Notes under the pieces: generated by a model | Told to the model about the DNA's origin: nothing | Databases searched by the model: none | The model's input: only the letters and a program-made list of their open reading frames with translations | NCBI GenBank assembly: GCA_963556065.3 | Contig: CAUVYH020000017.1 | Span: forward strand, 248,001 to 312,000 | From: JBAXTE01 sp963556065 | GTDB taxonomy: Bacteria > Bacteroidota > Bacteroidia > Bacteroidales > WCHB1-69 | DNA length: 64,000 nt | Reading direction: 5' to 3' | Position numbers and translations under genes: made by a program | Shown here: positions 45,351 through 53,325 of the stretch, piece after piece | Layout: every line of letters begins with the position of its first letter | How positions within the stretch are numbered: the first letter of the stretch is position 1

Positions 45351-46187
45351 CTATACCAATTTAAACAATACAGATTGCTGCTACAATGGGTCAACGTAAA
45401 AAGCAGGGGGATACCAACTAAAAAAAAGTCTTTTTTTTCATTTGAAAGAAAGCATGTTCTCGTATTACTGAGGTCCTGAGAAGTCTAAAATTTTTCCTTT
45501 TTAATGACCTCAAGCCGGTCGGGCTCATACTTTTTTTCTTCAGCAAAAAAAAAGTATGCAAAAAATGCCGCCGCTGTCGCAAAAGTGCTAAAAAATAAAC
45601 AGTTCCTCTAAAATCGATGAACTCCTCCTTTTAGTCAAAATGATACTTTTAATTTCCATTTTGTCTAACGTCGTCAAACAGCATCGATTTCTTAACGCTA
45701 AACAGTTTATTTTTCTTAACGCTCTTTTACTCAATGCGGTTCTTGCCCACAATGGGAGATTAATTCGATGAGTAATCAGCTTTTACTTCGGCAGTCTTGC
45801 TTTATATACCCGCGCTAGCGTTAAAAACGACCTCATCAAAAAAGCGTAAAGAAAATCAACCATTTATACGGTAAAAGCGAGGCGGGTGGTGTAGCTCAAA
45901 TAGATTTCAAGCCGAATAATCCGTCGGGTAAATTCCATTCCTTCAATAACGCTCATAACTTGCCTCGATCAGTATAAATGGTTGATTTTTAGCTTTTTTG
46001 GTGCAGTCTTGATTTTTTTGTTACTTTTTGCATCAAGGCAAAAATGTAAGGCGACAAATGTTTTATAATTTTAACTTTTTCAATTAAAAAGACAAAGCAA
46101 GTGTGAAAATATTTAAGAATATGAAGAAGCTATTTTCATTTTACAAAGGTTCTTCTCCCCCGGAAAATTGAACTGATCCCTAACAAC
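45351..46187. other. Long non-coding stretch with inverted repeats
   Basis: 837 bp with no credible gene on either strand. It holds a 12-bp T/A hairpin at 45526-45558 (CATACTTTTTTT and its complement) and a larger inverted repeat around 45836-46002. The right part (CAGTCTTGATTTTTTTGTTAC) looks like a common Bacteroidota dispersed sequence. Confidence 0.6.
45836..46002. repeat. Inverted repeat structure, possible decayed small element
   Basis: Perfect 18-bp inverted arms (AAAATCAACCATTTATAC at 45851-45868 and its complement at 45972-45989), an inner 6-bp pair (CGAGGC 45877-45882, GCCTCG 45962-45967) and imperfect outer extension (CAAAAAAGC and GCTTTTTTGG). The ~80-bp centre is non-coding. Confidence 0.65.
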
Positions 46188-46502
46188 CTATTCTTTCACT
46201 TGTTTCTGCTCTTTTTCCTGCTCGGCTTGATCGATGATCAGAAAGATATCTTCATTATCTTTTTTCATCAAGTATTTTTCGCGAGCATATCGTTCGAGTT
46301 TGTCGATATTTGTAATCAATTGATTGGTAGAACTTTGGTTTTCATTGATTTCGTGAAGATAATAAGCCCGTTCCTCTTCTAACTTGTTAAGCGTATTCAT
46401 GTATTCAATTTGCTTAATTATGTTGTTGGAGTCAAAAACAAACATCCACGACAGAAATAACCCAATAACAATCAGCGATTTAAATTTTTTTAAATATTTC
46501 AT
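46188..46502 (-). CDS. Septum formation initiator (DivIC/FtsB-like)
   Basis: A 104-aa bitopic membrane protein. A single helix at ~8-24 is followed by a coiled coil (~28-75: IEYMNTLNKLEEERAYYLHE). The closing motif IDKLERYAREKYLMKKDNEDIF (quoted core ERYAREKYLMKKDNE) is the hallmark of DivIC/FtsB, which links FtsL and FtsQ at the division site. Normal length. Its own -7 element lies upstream. Which of the two orthologues it is cannot be told from sequence alone. Confidence 0.9.
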   Translation of the reverse strand: MKYLKKFKSLIVIGLFLSWMFVFDSNNIIKQIEYMNTLNKLEEERAYYLHEINENQSSTNQLITNIDKLERYAREKYLMKKDNEDIFLIIDQAEQEKEQKQVKE

Positions 46503-46551
46503 CAGGCACTTTTCAAATTTTAGACAACAATAGCTTCTTTTCTATCTAGGA

Positions 46552-46559
46552 CAAAGATA
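46552..46559 (-). promoter_or_regulatory. -7 element of the DivIC/FtsB-like gene
   Basis: Minus strand reads TATCTTTG (TAnnTTTG), 50 bases before the start codon. Confidence 0.6.
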
Positions 46560-46628
46560 ACTGCTTTTGCTTTGAAAAAAATATTTGTTTCGAAAAATTA
46601 TGAATAATAGTCTGTTGATATTGTTTTA

Positions 46629-48452
46629 TTATTCTGAAAAAGTCTGCATGTCAATGAGTCGACGATAGTAGCCGTTAAGCTGAAATAGCGATTCATGGGT
46701 GCCTTGTTCCACGATATGTCCTTTCTCCAGCACAACAATCAGATCGGCTTTTTTAATTGTTGAAAGACGGTGGGCGATAACTAGTGCGGTGCGGTTTTGC
46801 ATCATCTTTTCGAGAGCTTGTTGAACCAAGATTTCCGACGAGGAGTCGAGTGCCGAAGTGGCTTCATCGAGAATAAGAACTTCCGGATTTTTAAGTACAG
46901 CCCGGGCAATGCTGATCCGTTGCCGTTGGCCGCCTGAAAGCATTAATCCCCGATCGCCGATATTGGTTTGCAATCCATTGGGCAGCTTGCGGATGAATTC
47001 GAGTGCGTTGGCGATTTCGGCCGCATGCATAACTTCTTCGGGTGTTGCATCAGCCCGGCCAAAAGCAATGTTGTTATAAATTGTGTCATTGAATAAAATC
47101 GTATCCTGAGAGACAATACCGTACATATTTCGAAGATCCTTGATTTTTAACCGGGTTACCGCTATCCCGTCAATATTCAGACTTCCCGAAGTGATGTCGT
47201 AAAACCGGAGCAGCAAATCCGCCAAGGTGGACTTTCCGGCTCCTGAATGGCCACATAAGGCCACAATTTTTCCTTTATTTATCGATAGGTTGATATTCGA
47301 AAGAACAGGCACCTCATCGTAACCGAAACTTACATTCGAAAATTCAATTTTTTCATTAAAGTGAGAAAGTGCAATAGCTTCAGGTTCTTCAATGATTTTT
47401 TCATCGGCATTTAAAATCAAATCGATTCGATCGAAGGAGGAAAAGCCTTTTCTAAAGTTGTAAAATGCTACGGAAATAGTCTTTGCCGGATTAATGATTT
47501 GAGTAAACATCACCAAATAGGTGATAAACATTTCAGCACTCAAATCGGTGCTTTTATTGAGCACGAGGTTTCCACCAAACAGCAGAATCGTCATGATCAT
47601 AATTCCACCGAACACTTCGCTTACCGGCGACGATAGGTCAACACGGCGATAAATGCCGATCATTTTTCGGGTGTAGCGATTATTGAATTTATCGAAAAGT
47701 TTATTTGCAAAGTGCAGCGCGTTGAATGCTTTGATCACCCGAATACCCGATACAGTTTCTTGTACCATCGTTTGAATAGCCCCTTGCAATTCTTTTGCTT
47801 CCTCCGATTGACGGCGTAATTTTCTGGAAATACGCCCAACGATATAACCGCCGATAGGAATTACCAAAATCACAAACAACGTTAGCTTTACATTAATAGA
47901 AAAGAGGGCGATGATGTAAAAAATTACCGTAAGCGGTTCCCGGAAAATTTGTTGGATAGACCTTAGAATCGACACTTCAATCTCTTGTACATCCGTTATG
48001 GCTCTCGAAATGATGTCTCCTTTTTTCTGGGCTCCGAAAAACGACAACGGCAAGATTAATAGTTTCTGATAGATCGCATTACGGATATCTTCCAGAACTC
48101 CGTTTCGAATGGGAACCATAATCCACTGAGCCAGATAGCTGAACACATTTTTAAGCACAAACATCGATAAGATAAGCAACGTTACCATCAGTAATGCCGA
48201 TTGCTTTCCATCCAAAATAATTATCCGGCTAATGTAGTAATTCAATACATTATTAATATCAACAACACTGAATCCGAAAGGGGGCATTTCGGTAACCAAT
48301 TTTGTTTTGCCAAAGATCAACATTAGGAATGGAGCCAAAAAAGTAAGCGAAAACAGAGAAAAGACAATGGACACAATATTGATGAGGACTACCGTTACGA
48401 GTCTCATTCTGTATGGCCTAAGCCAGTGTGCGAGTTTGCCGAATCCGTTCAT
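46629..48452 (-). CDS. MsbA-like ABC exporter, fused membrane and ATPase domains
   Basis: A 607-aa half-transporter. About six helices in residues 1-330 form an exporter membrane domain, and the ATPase domain follows. Visible motifs: Walker A GHSGAGKST, Q-loop IVSQDTILF, signature LSGGQRQR, Walker B VLILDEATSALD and H-loop IAHRLSTI. It probably flips lipid A precursors or other lipids as a homodimer; drug export is an alternative. It starts 7 bp after purB and is likely co-transcribed with it. Confidence 0.93.
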   Translation of the reverse strand: MNGFGKLAHWLRPYRMRLVTVVLINIVSIVFSLFSLTFLAPFLMLIFGKTKLVTEMPPFGFSVVDINNVLNYYISRIIILDGKQSALLMVTLLILSMFVLKNVFSYLAQWIMVPIRNGVLEDIRNAIYQKLLILPLSFFGAQKKGDIISRAITDVQEIEVSILRSIQQIFREPLTVIFYIIALFSINVKLTLFVILVIPIGGYIVGRISRKLRRQSEEAKELQGAIQTMVQETVSGIRVIKAFNALHFANKLFDKFNNRYTRKMIGIYRRVDLSSPVSEVFGGIMIMTILLFGGNLVLNKSTDLSAEMFITYLVMFTQIINPAKTISVAFYNFRKGFSSFDRIDLILNADEKIIEEPEAIALSHFNEKIEFSNVSFGYDEVPVLSNINLSINKGKIVALCGHSGAGKSTLADLLLRFYDITSGSLNIDGIAVTRLKIKDLRNMYGIVSQDTILFNDTIYNNIAFGRADATPEEVMHAAEIANALEFIRKLPNGLQTNIGDRGLMLSGGQRQRISIARAVLKNPEVLILDEATSALDSSSEILVQQALEKMMQNRTALVIAHRLSTIKKADLIVVLEKGHIVEQGTHESLFQLNGYYRRLIDMQTFSE

Positions 48453-48459
48453 GTGTCGA

Positions 48460-49821
48460 TTAAATAGAAATAATTCCCAAATAGTTATGGGGTGTTATGT
48501 GCATCAATTCCGCTTTTACTTTATCCGAGACCGCTAAAGTTTGAATAAAACTGTGAATCGTTTCTTTATTAATGTGCGATTTTCCCCGCGTGAGCTCTTT
48601 TAGGGCTTCATAAGGCTTTGGGTAGTTTTCGCGACGCAAAATGGTTTGAATTGCTTCGGCCACAACGGCCCAGTTGTTCTCTAAATCCGCTTCTAATGCA
48701 TTGTCGTTCAATTCGGTTTTTGCCAATCCGCGGAGCAACGACTTTAAGCCGATTAGCGTATGCGACATCGGAACTCCAATATTCCGTGTTACGGTGGAGT
48801 CGGTTAAGTCGCGTTGAAGACGCGAAATAGGAAGCTTTTCGGATAAAAACCGAAAGAAAGAATTTGCGATTAAAAGATTCCCTTCCGAATTTTCAAAATC
48901 GATCGGATTCACCTTGTGCGGCATGGCTGAAGAACCCACTTCGCCGGCTTTAACCTTTTGTTTAAAATAATTCATCGAAATATAGGCCCACATATCCCGG
49001 TCGAGATCGATGAGAATCGTGTTAATTCTGGAAAGGGTATCAAAATAGGCGGCCATCATATCGTAATGTTCGATTTGCGTAGTAGTCTGTTGGCGATGAA
49101 GATGGAGATGATTTTTTACAAACCGATTTCCGAAATCAACCCAGTCTATTCCCGGATAAGCCACCTTATGTGCGTTGAAATTCCCTGTGGCTCCCCCAAA
49201 TTTGGCCGTAAACGGAATGGATTTAAACTGTTCCATCTGGGTAGTCAACCGCTCGAAAAACACATAAATTTCTTTACCCACGGTGGTTGGAGATGCCGGT
49301 TGGCCGTGCGTGTGGGCTAACATGGGTATGTTTTTCCATTCCACCGCAAGTGTAATCAGTGTATTGCAAACATCGTTCAATGCAGGCATCAGTACCGACT
49401 GATGAGCATTCATTAACAGCCATGGGGTAGCGGTATTGTTTATATCTTGCGAAGTAAGCCCGAAATGGATAAATTCCAAAGCATTGTTCATTCCCAGTGC
49501 CGAAAATTTATCTTTCAGGAAATACTCCACGGCTTTCACATCGTGATTCGTGGTTTTTTCAATCTCTTTTATGGCAAGTGCATCGGCTTCCGAAAACTGG
49601 TTTACGATTGCCCGCATCTGCTCAAATTTTAACGGATCAATCCCGAAAAGCTGTGGCAATGGCAACTGACAAAGGGCAATAAAGTATTCCACTTCTACCA
49701 TTACGCGAGCTTTTATTAAACCGAATTCGGAGAAGAAAGCGGCAAGCGGTTCGGTGGTTTTACGATATCTGCCGTCGATGGGTGAAATTGCAGTTAATGA
49801 TGTAAGTTGATTCATAATCAA
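48460..49821 (-). CDS. purB: Adenylosuccinate lyase
   Basis: A 453-aa fumarase-superfamily enzyme that releases fumarate from SAICAR and from adenylosuccinate in purine synthesis. The fumarate lyase signature GSSAMPHKVNPIDFENSEGN is at ~290-310, and LTAISPIDGRYR at ~8-19 marks the E. coli PurB subtype. HDVKAVEYFLK and the catalytic His region THGQPASPTT are intact. Start at MIMNQLTS; the Met at residue 3 is equally possible. It leads the purB-msbA-like unit, with its own promoter. Confidence 0.96.
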   Translation of the reverse strand: MIMNQLTSLTAISPIDGRYRKTTEPLAAFFSEFGLIKARVMVEVEYFIALCQLPLPQLFGIDPLKFEQMRAIVNQFSEADALAIKEIEKTTNHDVKAVEYFLKDKFSALGMNNALEFIHFGLTSQDINNTATPWLLMNAHQSVLMPALNDVCNTLITLAVEWKNIPMLAHTHGQPASPTTVGKEIYVFFERLTTQMEQFKSIPFTAKFGGATGNFNAHKVAYPGIDWVDFGNRFVKNHLHLHRQQTTTQIEHYDMMAAYFDTLSRINTILIDLDRDMWAYISMNYFKQKVKAGEVGSSAMPHKVNPIDFENSEGNLLIANSFFRFLSEKLPISRLQRDLTDSTVTRNIGVPMSHTLIGLKSLLRGLAKTELNDNALEADLENNWAVVAEAIQTILRRENYPKPYEALKELTRGKSHINKETIHSFIQTLAVSDKVKAELMHITPHNYLGIISI

Positions 49822-49838
49822 GAATTGATATTTTTATG

Positions 49839-49846
49839 CAAATGTA
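49839..49846 (-). promoter_or_regulatory. -7 element of the purB promoter
   Basis: Minus strand reads TACATTTG (TAnnTTTG), 18 bases before the start codon. Confidence 0.6.
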
Positions 49847-50009
49847 AGAATTTTTTAGGGGAATACATGGGGAGATTTTTCGTGAAGTTAGTGAAACGTG
49901 AAACGTGTGCCGAAAAATAAATCCGCCGACTGGCGGACTGTTTTCTCGGGAAAAAAAGAGTGCGATGCAGTGAACTTGTGGAACTGAGTGTTAAGAAGGA
50001 ACGTATAAA

Positions 50010-50068
50010 TGATAATCAATTGGTTATAGTTAATTAAATTGTGAAATGATGAATTTGACAAAGTATTG
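50010..50068. repeat. Dispersed ~60-bp intergenic element, copy 2
   Basis: Shares GATAATCAATTGGTT with copy 3 and TTGTGAAAT and AAAGTATTG with copy 1. Confidence 0.6.
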
Positions 50069-50160
50069 AGTCAGAAATGCATCTCTTTTTTATTCCTTTT
50101 TTGTTTGCTGAATCCTGAAGCGAAATATTTTTTATTACTGATGTCCGATAAAAAGTTGAG

Positions 50161-50190
50161 ATTCTGATCCGCCATCTGGCGGATCAGAAT
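50161..50190. repeat. Perfect palindrome, 14-bp stem
   Basis: ATTCTGATCCGCCA pairs with TGGCGGATCAGAAT around a TC centre. No T run follows, so it is not an obvious terminator. Confidence 0.85.
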
Positions 50191-50210
50191 GACTGTGATT
50201 TAGATCAGTG

Positions 50211-50267
50211 TTGGAAAGAGGGGGGCTTGCTGGCAGCGAAGCTGCCAGCAAGCCCCCCTCTTTCCAA
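50211..50267. repeat. Perfect 27-bp stem hairpin with GAA loop
   Basis: 50211-50237 is exactly complementary to 50241-50267, leaving only GAA. The tip reads GCGAAGC, a sequence known to form an exceptionally stable DNA mini-hairpin. The stem includes a G6/C6 tract and is much more GC-rich than its surroundings. Confidence 0.92.
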
Positions 50268-50366
50268 TCAGAAATTTGTAAAAGCCTGTCATTTTGAACG
50301 AAACGTAGTGGAGTGAAAAGTCTCACTATTGAAAATTATTTTTTATCGGACAATGATGATTTTTTA

Positions 50367-50374
50367 TACTTTTG
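50367..50374 (+). promoter_or_regulatory. -7 element of the acyltransferase-domain gene
   Basis: TACTTTTG (TAnnTTTG), 41 bases before the ATG at 50416. It lies inside the longer open frame that begins at 50329, favouring the later start. Confidence 0.65.
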
Positions 50375-50415
50375 ATAAAATAACCGGAAACGGCATAAAA
50401 CATAGATCGGATAAA

Positions 50416-51210
50416 ATGGGAAACTCGTATAGCTATAAGGAAATTCCTCAGTCGAGAATTGCAACATTTGACGTTTATGCGGTCGGATTGCTGAAACATC
50501 ATGTAAGTGCCATGCTGGAATTCGATGTTACCGAAAGCAGGGAAAAAATCAGGAATTTAAGAAAAAGCGGGATTAATGTCTCTTTTAATGCATGGCTTAT
50601 AAAGGCAATCAGCAGTGTGCTGCAGAACCACCCGGAGGGCTCGGCTTTTCGCTGCGGCAAAAAGAAACTCATCCTCTTTGAGGATATTAATGTTTCGATC
50701 ATGGTCGAAAAAAGGGTTAACGACAGCAAGGTGCCGATTCCATTGGTGATTGAAAAAACGAATGAAAAAAGTGCTTCGGAAATAACGTTGGAAATAGAAA
50801 ATGCTAAAAGTAGGGAATTATCAAAGAGCGACATCGTATTAGAAAAGCGGCCGACGTTGTTGGAAAAACTTTATTATCGCCTGCCGGGATTTCTTAGAAG
50901 AGCGGTCTGGAAAATCATGCTTCGAAATCCGAAATATGCTTACCGTAAAATGGGCAATGTGGCAATCACATCCATCGGCATGGTGGGAAAAATTAATGGC
51001 TGGTTTATTCACAAATCGGTTCATCCGGTATCTTTTGGAATCGGATCGGTTATAAAGAAACCGGTAGTTGTGGATAACGAAGTTAAAATCAGGGAAATAC
51101 TGAATATGACCGTTTTGGTTGACCATGATGTAATTGACGGAGCGCCAATGGTGCGGTTTTTAAACGATCTCACAACATGTATCGAAAACGGAACATTAAG
51201 TAACGCATAA
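50416..51210 (+). CDS. Stand-alone 2-oxoacid dehydrogenase E2-type acyltransferase domain
   Basis: A 264-aa protein that consists only of the chloramphenicol-acetyltransferase-like catalytic domain of E2 enzymes. The active-site motif DHDVIDGAP near the C-terminus keeps the catalytic His and the DG. NVSFNAWLIKAISSVL and NVAITSIGMVGK are typical. Lipoyl and E1/E3-binding domains are absent, and no E1 or E3 genes are near, so it is not a classical dehydrogenase core. Its acyl donor is unknown. An insert (TLLEKLYYRLPGFLRRAVW) may bind a membrane or partner. It is followed by a 104-aa gene after 32 bp. Confidence 0.85.
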   Translation: MGNSYSYKEIPQSRIATFDVYAVGLLKHHVSAMLEFDVTESREKIRNLRKSGINVSFNAWLIKAISSVLQNHPEGSAFRCGKKKLILFEDINVSIMVEKRVNDSKVPIPLVIEKTNEKSASEITLEIENAKSRELSKSDIVLEKRPTLLEKLYYRLPGFLRRAVWKIMLRNPKYAYRKMGNVAITSIGMVGKINGWFIHKSVHPVSFGIGSVIKKPVVVDNEVKIREILNMTVLVDHDVIDGAPMVRFLNDLTTCIENGTLSNA

Positions 51211-51242
51211 CGGCTCGAATTCGGACAAAACAAAAGGAAGCT

Positions 51243-51557
51243 ATGAAAGATGTTTTTTGGACAGGGTACTGCAACGACGATAGGCATATTGCAATCGGTA
51301 AAATTGAAAAAATTGTAAGCCGCTATGGTTATATCACCGATTTTAAACAATTTTCCGACATCTCGTTATCCATCAAAATAGAACTGGAAGAACTGAATAT
51401 TGACGCATTATACGATAGCTTAGGGGAGTATATAAGCCTAAACGACTTCGAAAAAATGAATTCTTCTTCAAAGAGAGAACGTGTGATTTTTTTAAACACA
51501 ACATTTGTAAAGGGAACCGGCGATCTTAGAATTGAAACTCCGGCGGTTCCCGGATGA
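51243..51557 (+). CDS. Small conserved-looking protein, function unknown
   Basis: A 104-aa soluble protein that begins MKDVFWTGYCNDDRHIAIGK and ends TFVKGTGDLRIETPAVPG. It alternates hydrophobic and charged residues, with a predicted alpha/beta fold (SLSIKIELEELNIDALYDSL). I recall similar uncharacterised proteins in Bacteroidota, but no function. It sits 32 bp after the acyltransferase-domain gene, so it may be co-expressed. No signal peptide or membrane helix. Confidence 0.7.
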   Translation: MKDVFWTGYCNDDRHIAIGKIEKIVSRYGYITDFKQFSDISLSIKIELEELNIDALYDSLGEYISLNDFEKMNSSSKRERVIFLNTTFVKGTGDLRIETPAVPG

Positions 51558-52176
51558 AACTCCGGCACGATTCCATGAGAACAATACTTCGGTAATGTTT
51601 TGTAACACATTATTTATCAGTGTTTTGTTATTCAGGGCCATGGCTAGGAACCGAACGTAGTGAGCTCTCCGAAGGAAATCTCACTGATAATCAATTGGTT
51701 GCAATTTTTTTCAAGTTTGTGAAATGAAAAATTTATCGAAGTAATGTGAGAAGACAGCTTGAAAAATACTTTTTGATAAAAATTTACTTATCTGGCATTG
51801 GGCTGAGAATATTGTTGTGTATAATTGTTTTTAGTATTGGTTTTCAACGCTTTAAATTTATATTTTCTAAAAGCGATATTGAAAATTTATCGAGCAAAAC
51901 CGATTTATTTATAAAATATTTTACTTATTAACATCGAATATTCATTTTATTTAATATGTTTGCAGCATCAATTTTCCCGTTCTTTGTCCCCCGATAGTAT
52001 AAACATAAAATTAGTCCTGTTTTAAATGAAACCGCAATAGTATCGGCATAACCTTGCGGACAGTAAAATCTGCTTGGGATTTTGGATATACGGCTTAATT
52101 TGGGAGTTGTGATTAGGAGGGTGGAAAGTGGAGGTAATAATTAATTGGTGGTAACCCAAAATAAATATTTAAACAC
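51558..52176. other. Intergenic stretch, 619 bp, with one dispersed element
   Basis: No supported gene. It contains a GAACGTAGTGAGC...TCTCAC dispersed motif near 51651-51684 and copy 3 of the 60-bp element. A reverse frame open from ~52140 to 51930 without an ATG could be a gene remnant, but I cannot show it. Confidence 0.5.
51684..51747. repeat. Dispersed ~60-bp intergenic element, copy 3
   Basis: Shares GATAATCAATTGGTT with copy 2 and TTTGTGAAAT plus AAAAATTTATC with copy 1. Confidence 0.6.
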
Positions 52177-52746
52177 ATGGATATCCATTTTTATATTCCC
52201 GAAATAGCACCGAATGAAATTGAACTTTTGAAATCGATTCTTCATTGTACCGACCAAGAATTGAATGAGAAGTTAAACAAGGTGGCGAGTGCATCATTTG
52301 AAGAATACCGTAAAATGATACTAGGACAAAAGGTTTTTACTAGAGGACGTGATATTGTTGAGTATCGACTTTTTATATTCATAAAATATTTTTTTGAGGG
52401 GAAAATACCAGATGAGCAAAAAATTTGCGACTTGTTTCAAATTACGGCAACTGATAGTAGGTCGCTAATTCGGTCAATTATGTCCAAATATCAATATGAA
52501 TTAAGAGAAACAATAGCAACCTCTCTGTGCGAAGAAGTAACTAAAATCAGGAAAGATGAAAATGGTGATTATAAAATATCAATTCAAAATCTTTTTTTTA
52601 AAGATGAACTCAATAGAATTTTAGGAACTATTGATACTAGTCTTCCTATTATTGAAAAAGATAGAGGGACAATATCCACTTATATTATAAAACCATCATC
52701 TTATCGGGAACTTTGTGCTTTTTTTAATGTTGAACCTCAATTATAA
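52177..52746 (+). CDS. Hypothetical protein of an accessory gene pair
   Basis: A 189-aa soluble protein with no recognised family. Two helical regions are predicted. A stretch near residues 85-105 (ICDLFQITATDSRSLIRSIM) looks like a helix-turn-helix, but weakly. The base composition is more AT-rich than the neighbouring housekeeping genes. Only 3 bp separate it from the next gene, a small membrane protein, so the two form a clear unit. A soluble sensor with a membrane partner is one possible reading, as in several phage-defence pairs; there is no direct evidence. Confidence 0.68.
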   Translation: MDIHFYIPEIAPNEIELLKSILHCTDQELNEKLNKVASASFEEYRKMILGQKVFTRGRDIVEYRLFIFIKYFFEGKIPDEQKICDLFQITATDSRSLIRSIMSKYQYELRETIATSLCEEVTKIRKDENGDYKISIQNLFFKDELNRILGTIDTSLPIIEKDRGTISTYIIKPSSYRELCAFFNVEPQL

Positions 52747-52749
52747 ATT

Positions 52750-53154
52750 ATGTCAGACTTACTTTCAGCAAGCAGTTTACTTTTAGCCATACTGACAACT
52801 TTATTTGGAATTTTTTATTCTTCAATAAATGAAATTTTAGATATAAGACCTAAAACCCATGCGGTTGATGATGAGCCAAGCTATAAAAAAGCTTTAGGCG
52901 TCAGAAAGACTAAAATTTATCCACTTCTATTCTCATCGGTTGCCCTAACTCTAATTTTCATACCAGATGCTTACAAAATTTTAAGTGAAAGCATAACGCT
53001 ATTATTAAGCGTGGGGGTCAGTGGAGTTGCTTACGATGCCATCAAAACAACATATATAGCAGTGACAGTATTTATGTTAGCTTTGACAATTAATATTATT
53101 CTCACAACATTAAAGTTTAAAACACACTTGAAAGAAATAAATCCAAAAAGATGA
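52750..53154 (+). CDS. Small three-helix membrane protein of the accessory pair
   Basis: A 134-aa protein with hydrophobic segments at ~5-25, ~55-72 and ~100-120, and a basic C-terminus (KEINPKR). Between the first two helices lies a charged loop (IRPKTHAVDDEPSYKKALGVRKTK). No family recognised. It follows the 189-aa gene by 3 bp. A short overlapping frame starts in its stop codon (ATGA), but reads only 20 codons and is not supported. Confidence 0.68.
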   Translation: MSDLLSASSLLLAILTTLFGIFYSSINEILDIRPKTHAVDDEPSYKKALGVRKTKIYPLLFSSVALTLIFIPDAYKILSESITLLLSVGVSGVAYDAIKTTYIAVTVFMLALTINIILTTLKFKTHLKEINPKR

Positions 53155-53325
53155 AAAGAAAGCGTTTGCTGCTGCTAGTAAGTTCCCTAAAACAATGGTT
53201 AATGCCAAGATGAGAATGATAACAAACTATTGACGAAATGATTGCAGAAGAATTTCCATGTAGTTTAACAAGATAAAAATATCGGGAACTAACATAAACA
53301 ATTAATTTAAAAAACGGAGATTATC

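Larger units (their letters stand above)
49847..50415. other. Repeat-rich intergenic region
   Basis: No gene seen. It contains fragments of the dispersed TC-rich family (GTGAAACGTGAAACGTG), a TCCGCC/GGCGGA palindrome near 49922-49937, a copy of the 60-bp element, two strong hairpins, and a GTCATTTTGAACGAAACGTAG-like dispersed motif before the promoter of the next gene. Confidence 0.65.

Noticed and set aside
51746..51931. 61-codon forward hydrophobic frame
   Set aside because: AT-rich, overlaps the end of the dispersed element, no promoter and no family; chance is likely.
51930..52140. Reverse frame of about 70 codons without ATG
   Set aside because: The peptide looks somewhat protein-like but has no start codon or match; kept only as a possible remnant.
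53151..53213. 20-codon frame overlapping the stop of the three-helix membrane protein
   Set aside because: Too short and without any supporting feature beyond the ATGA overlap.
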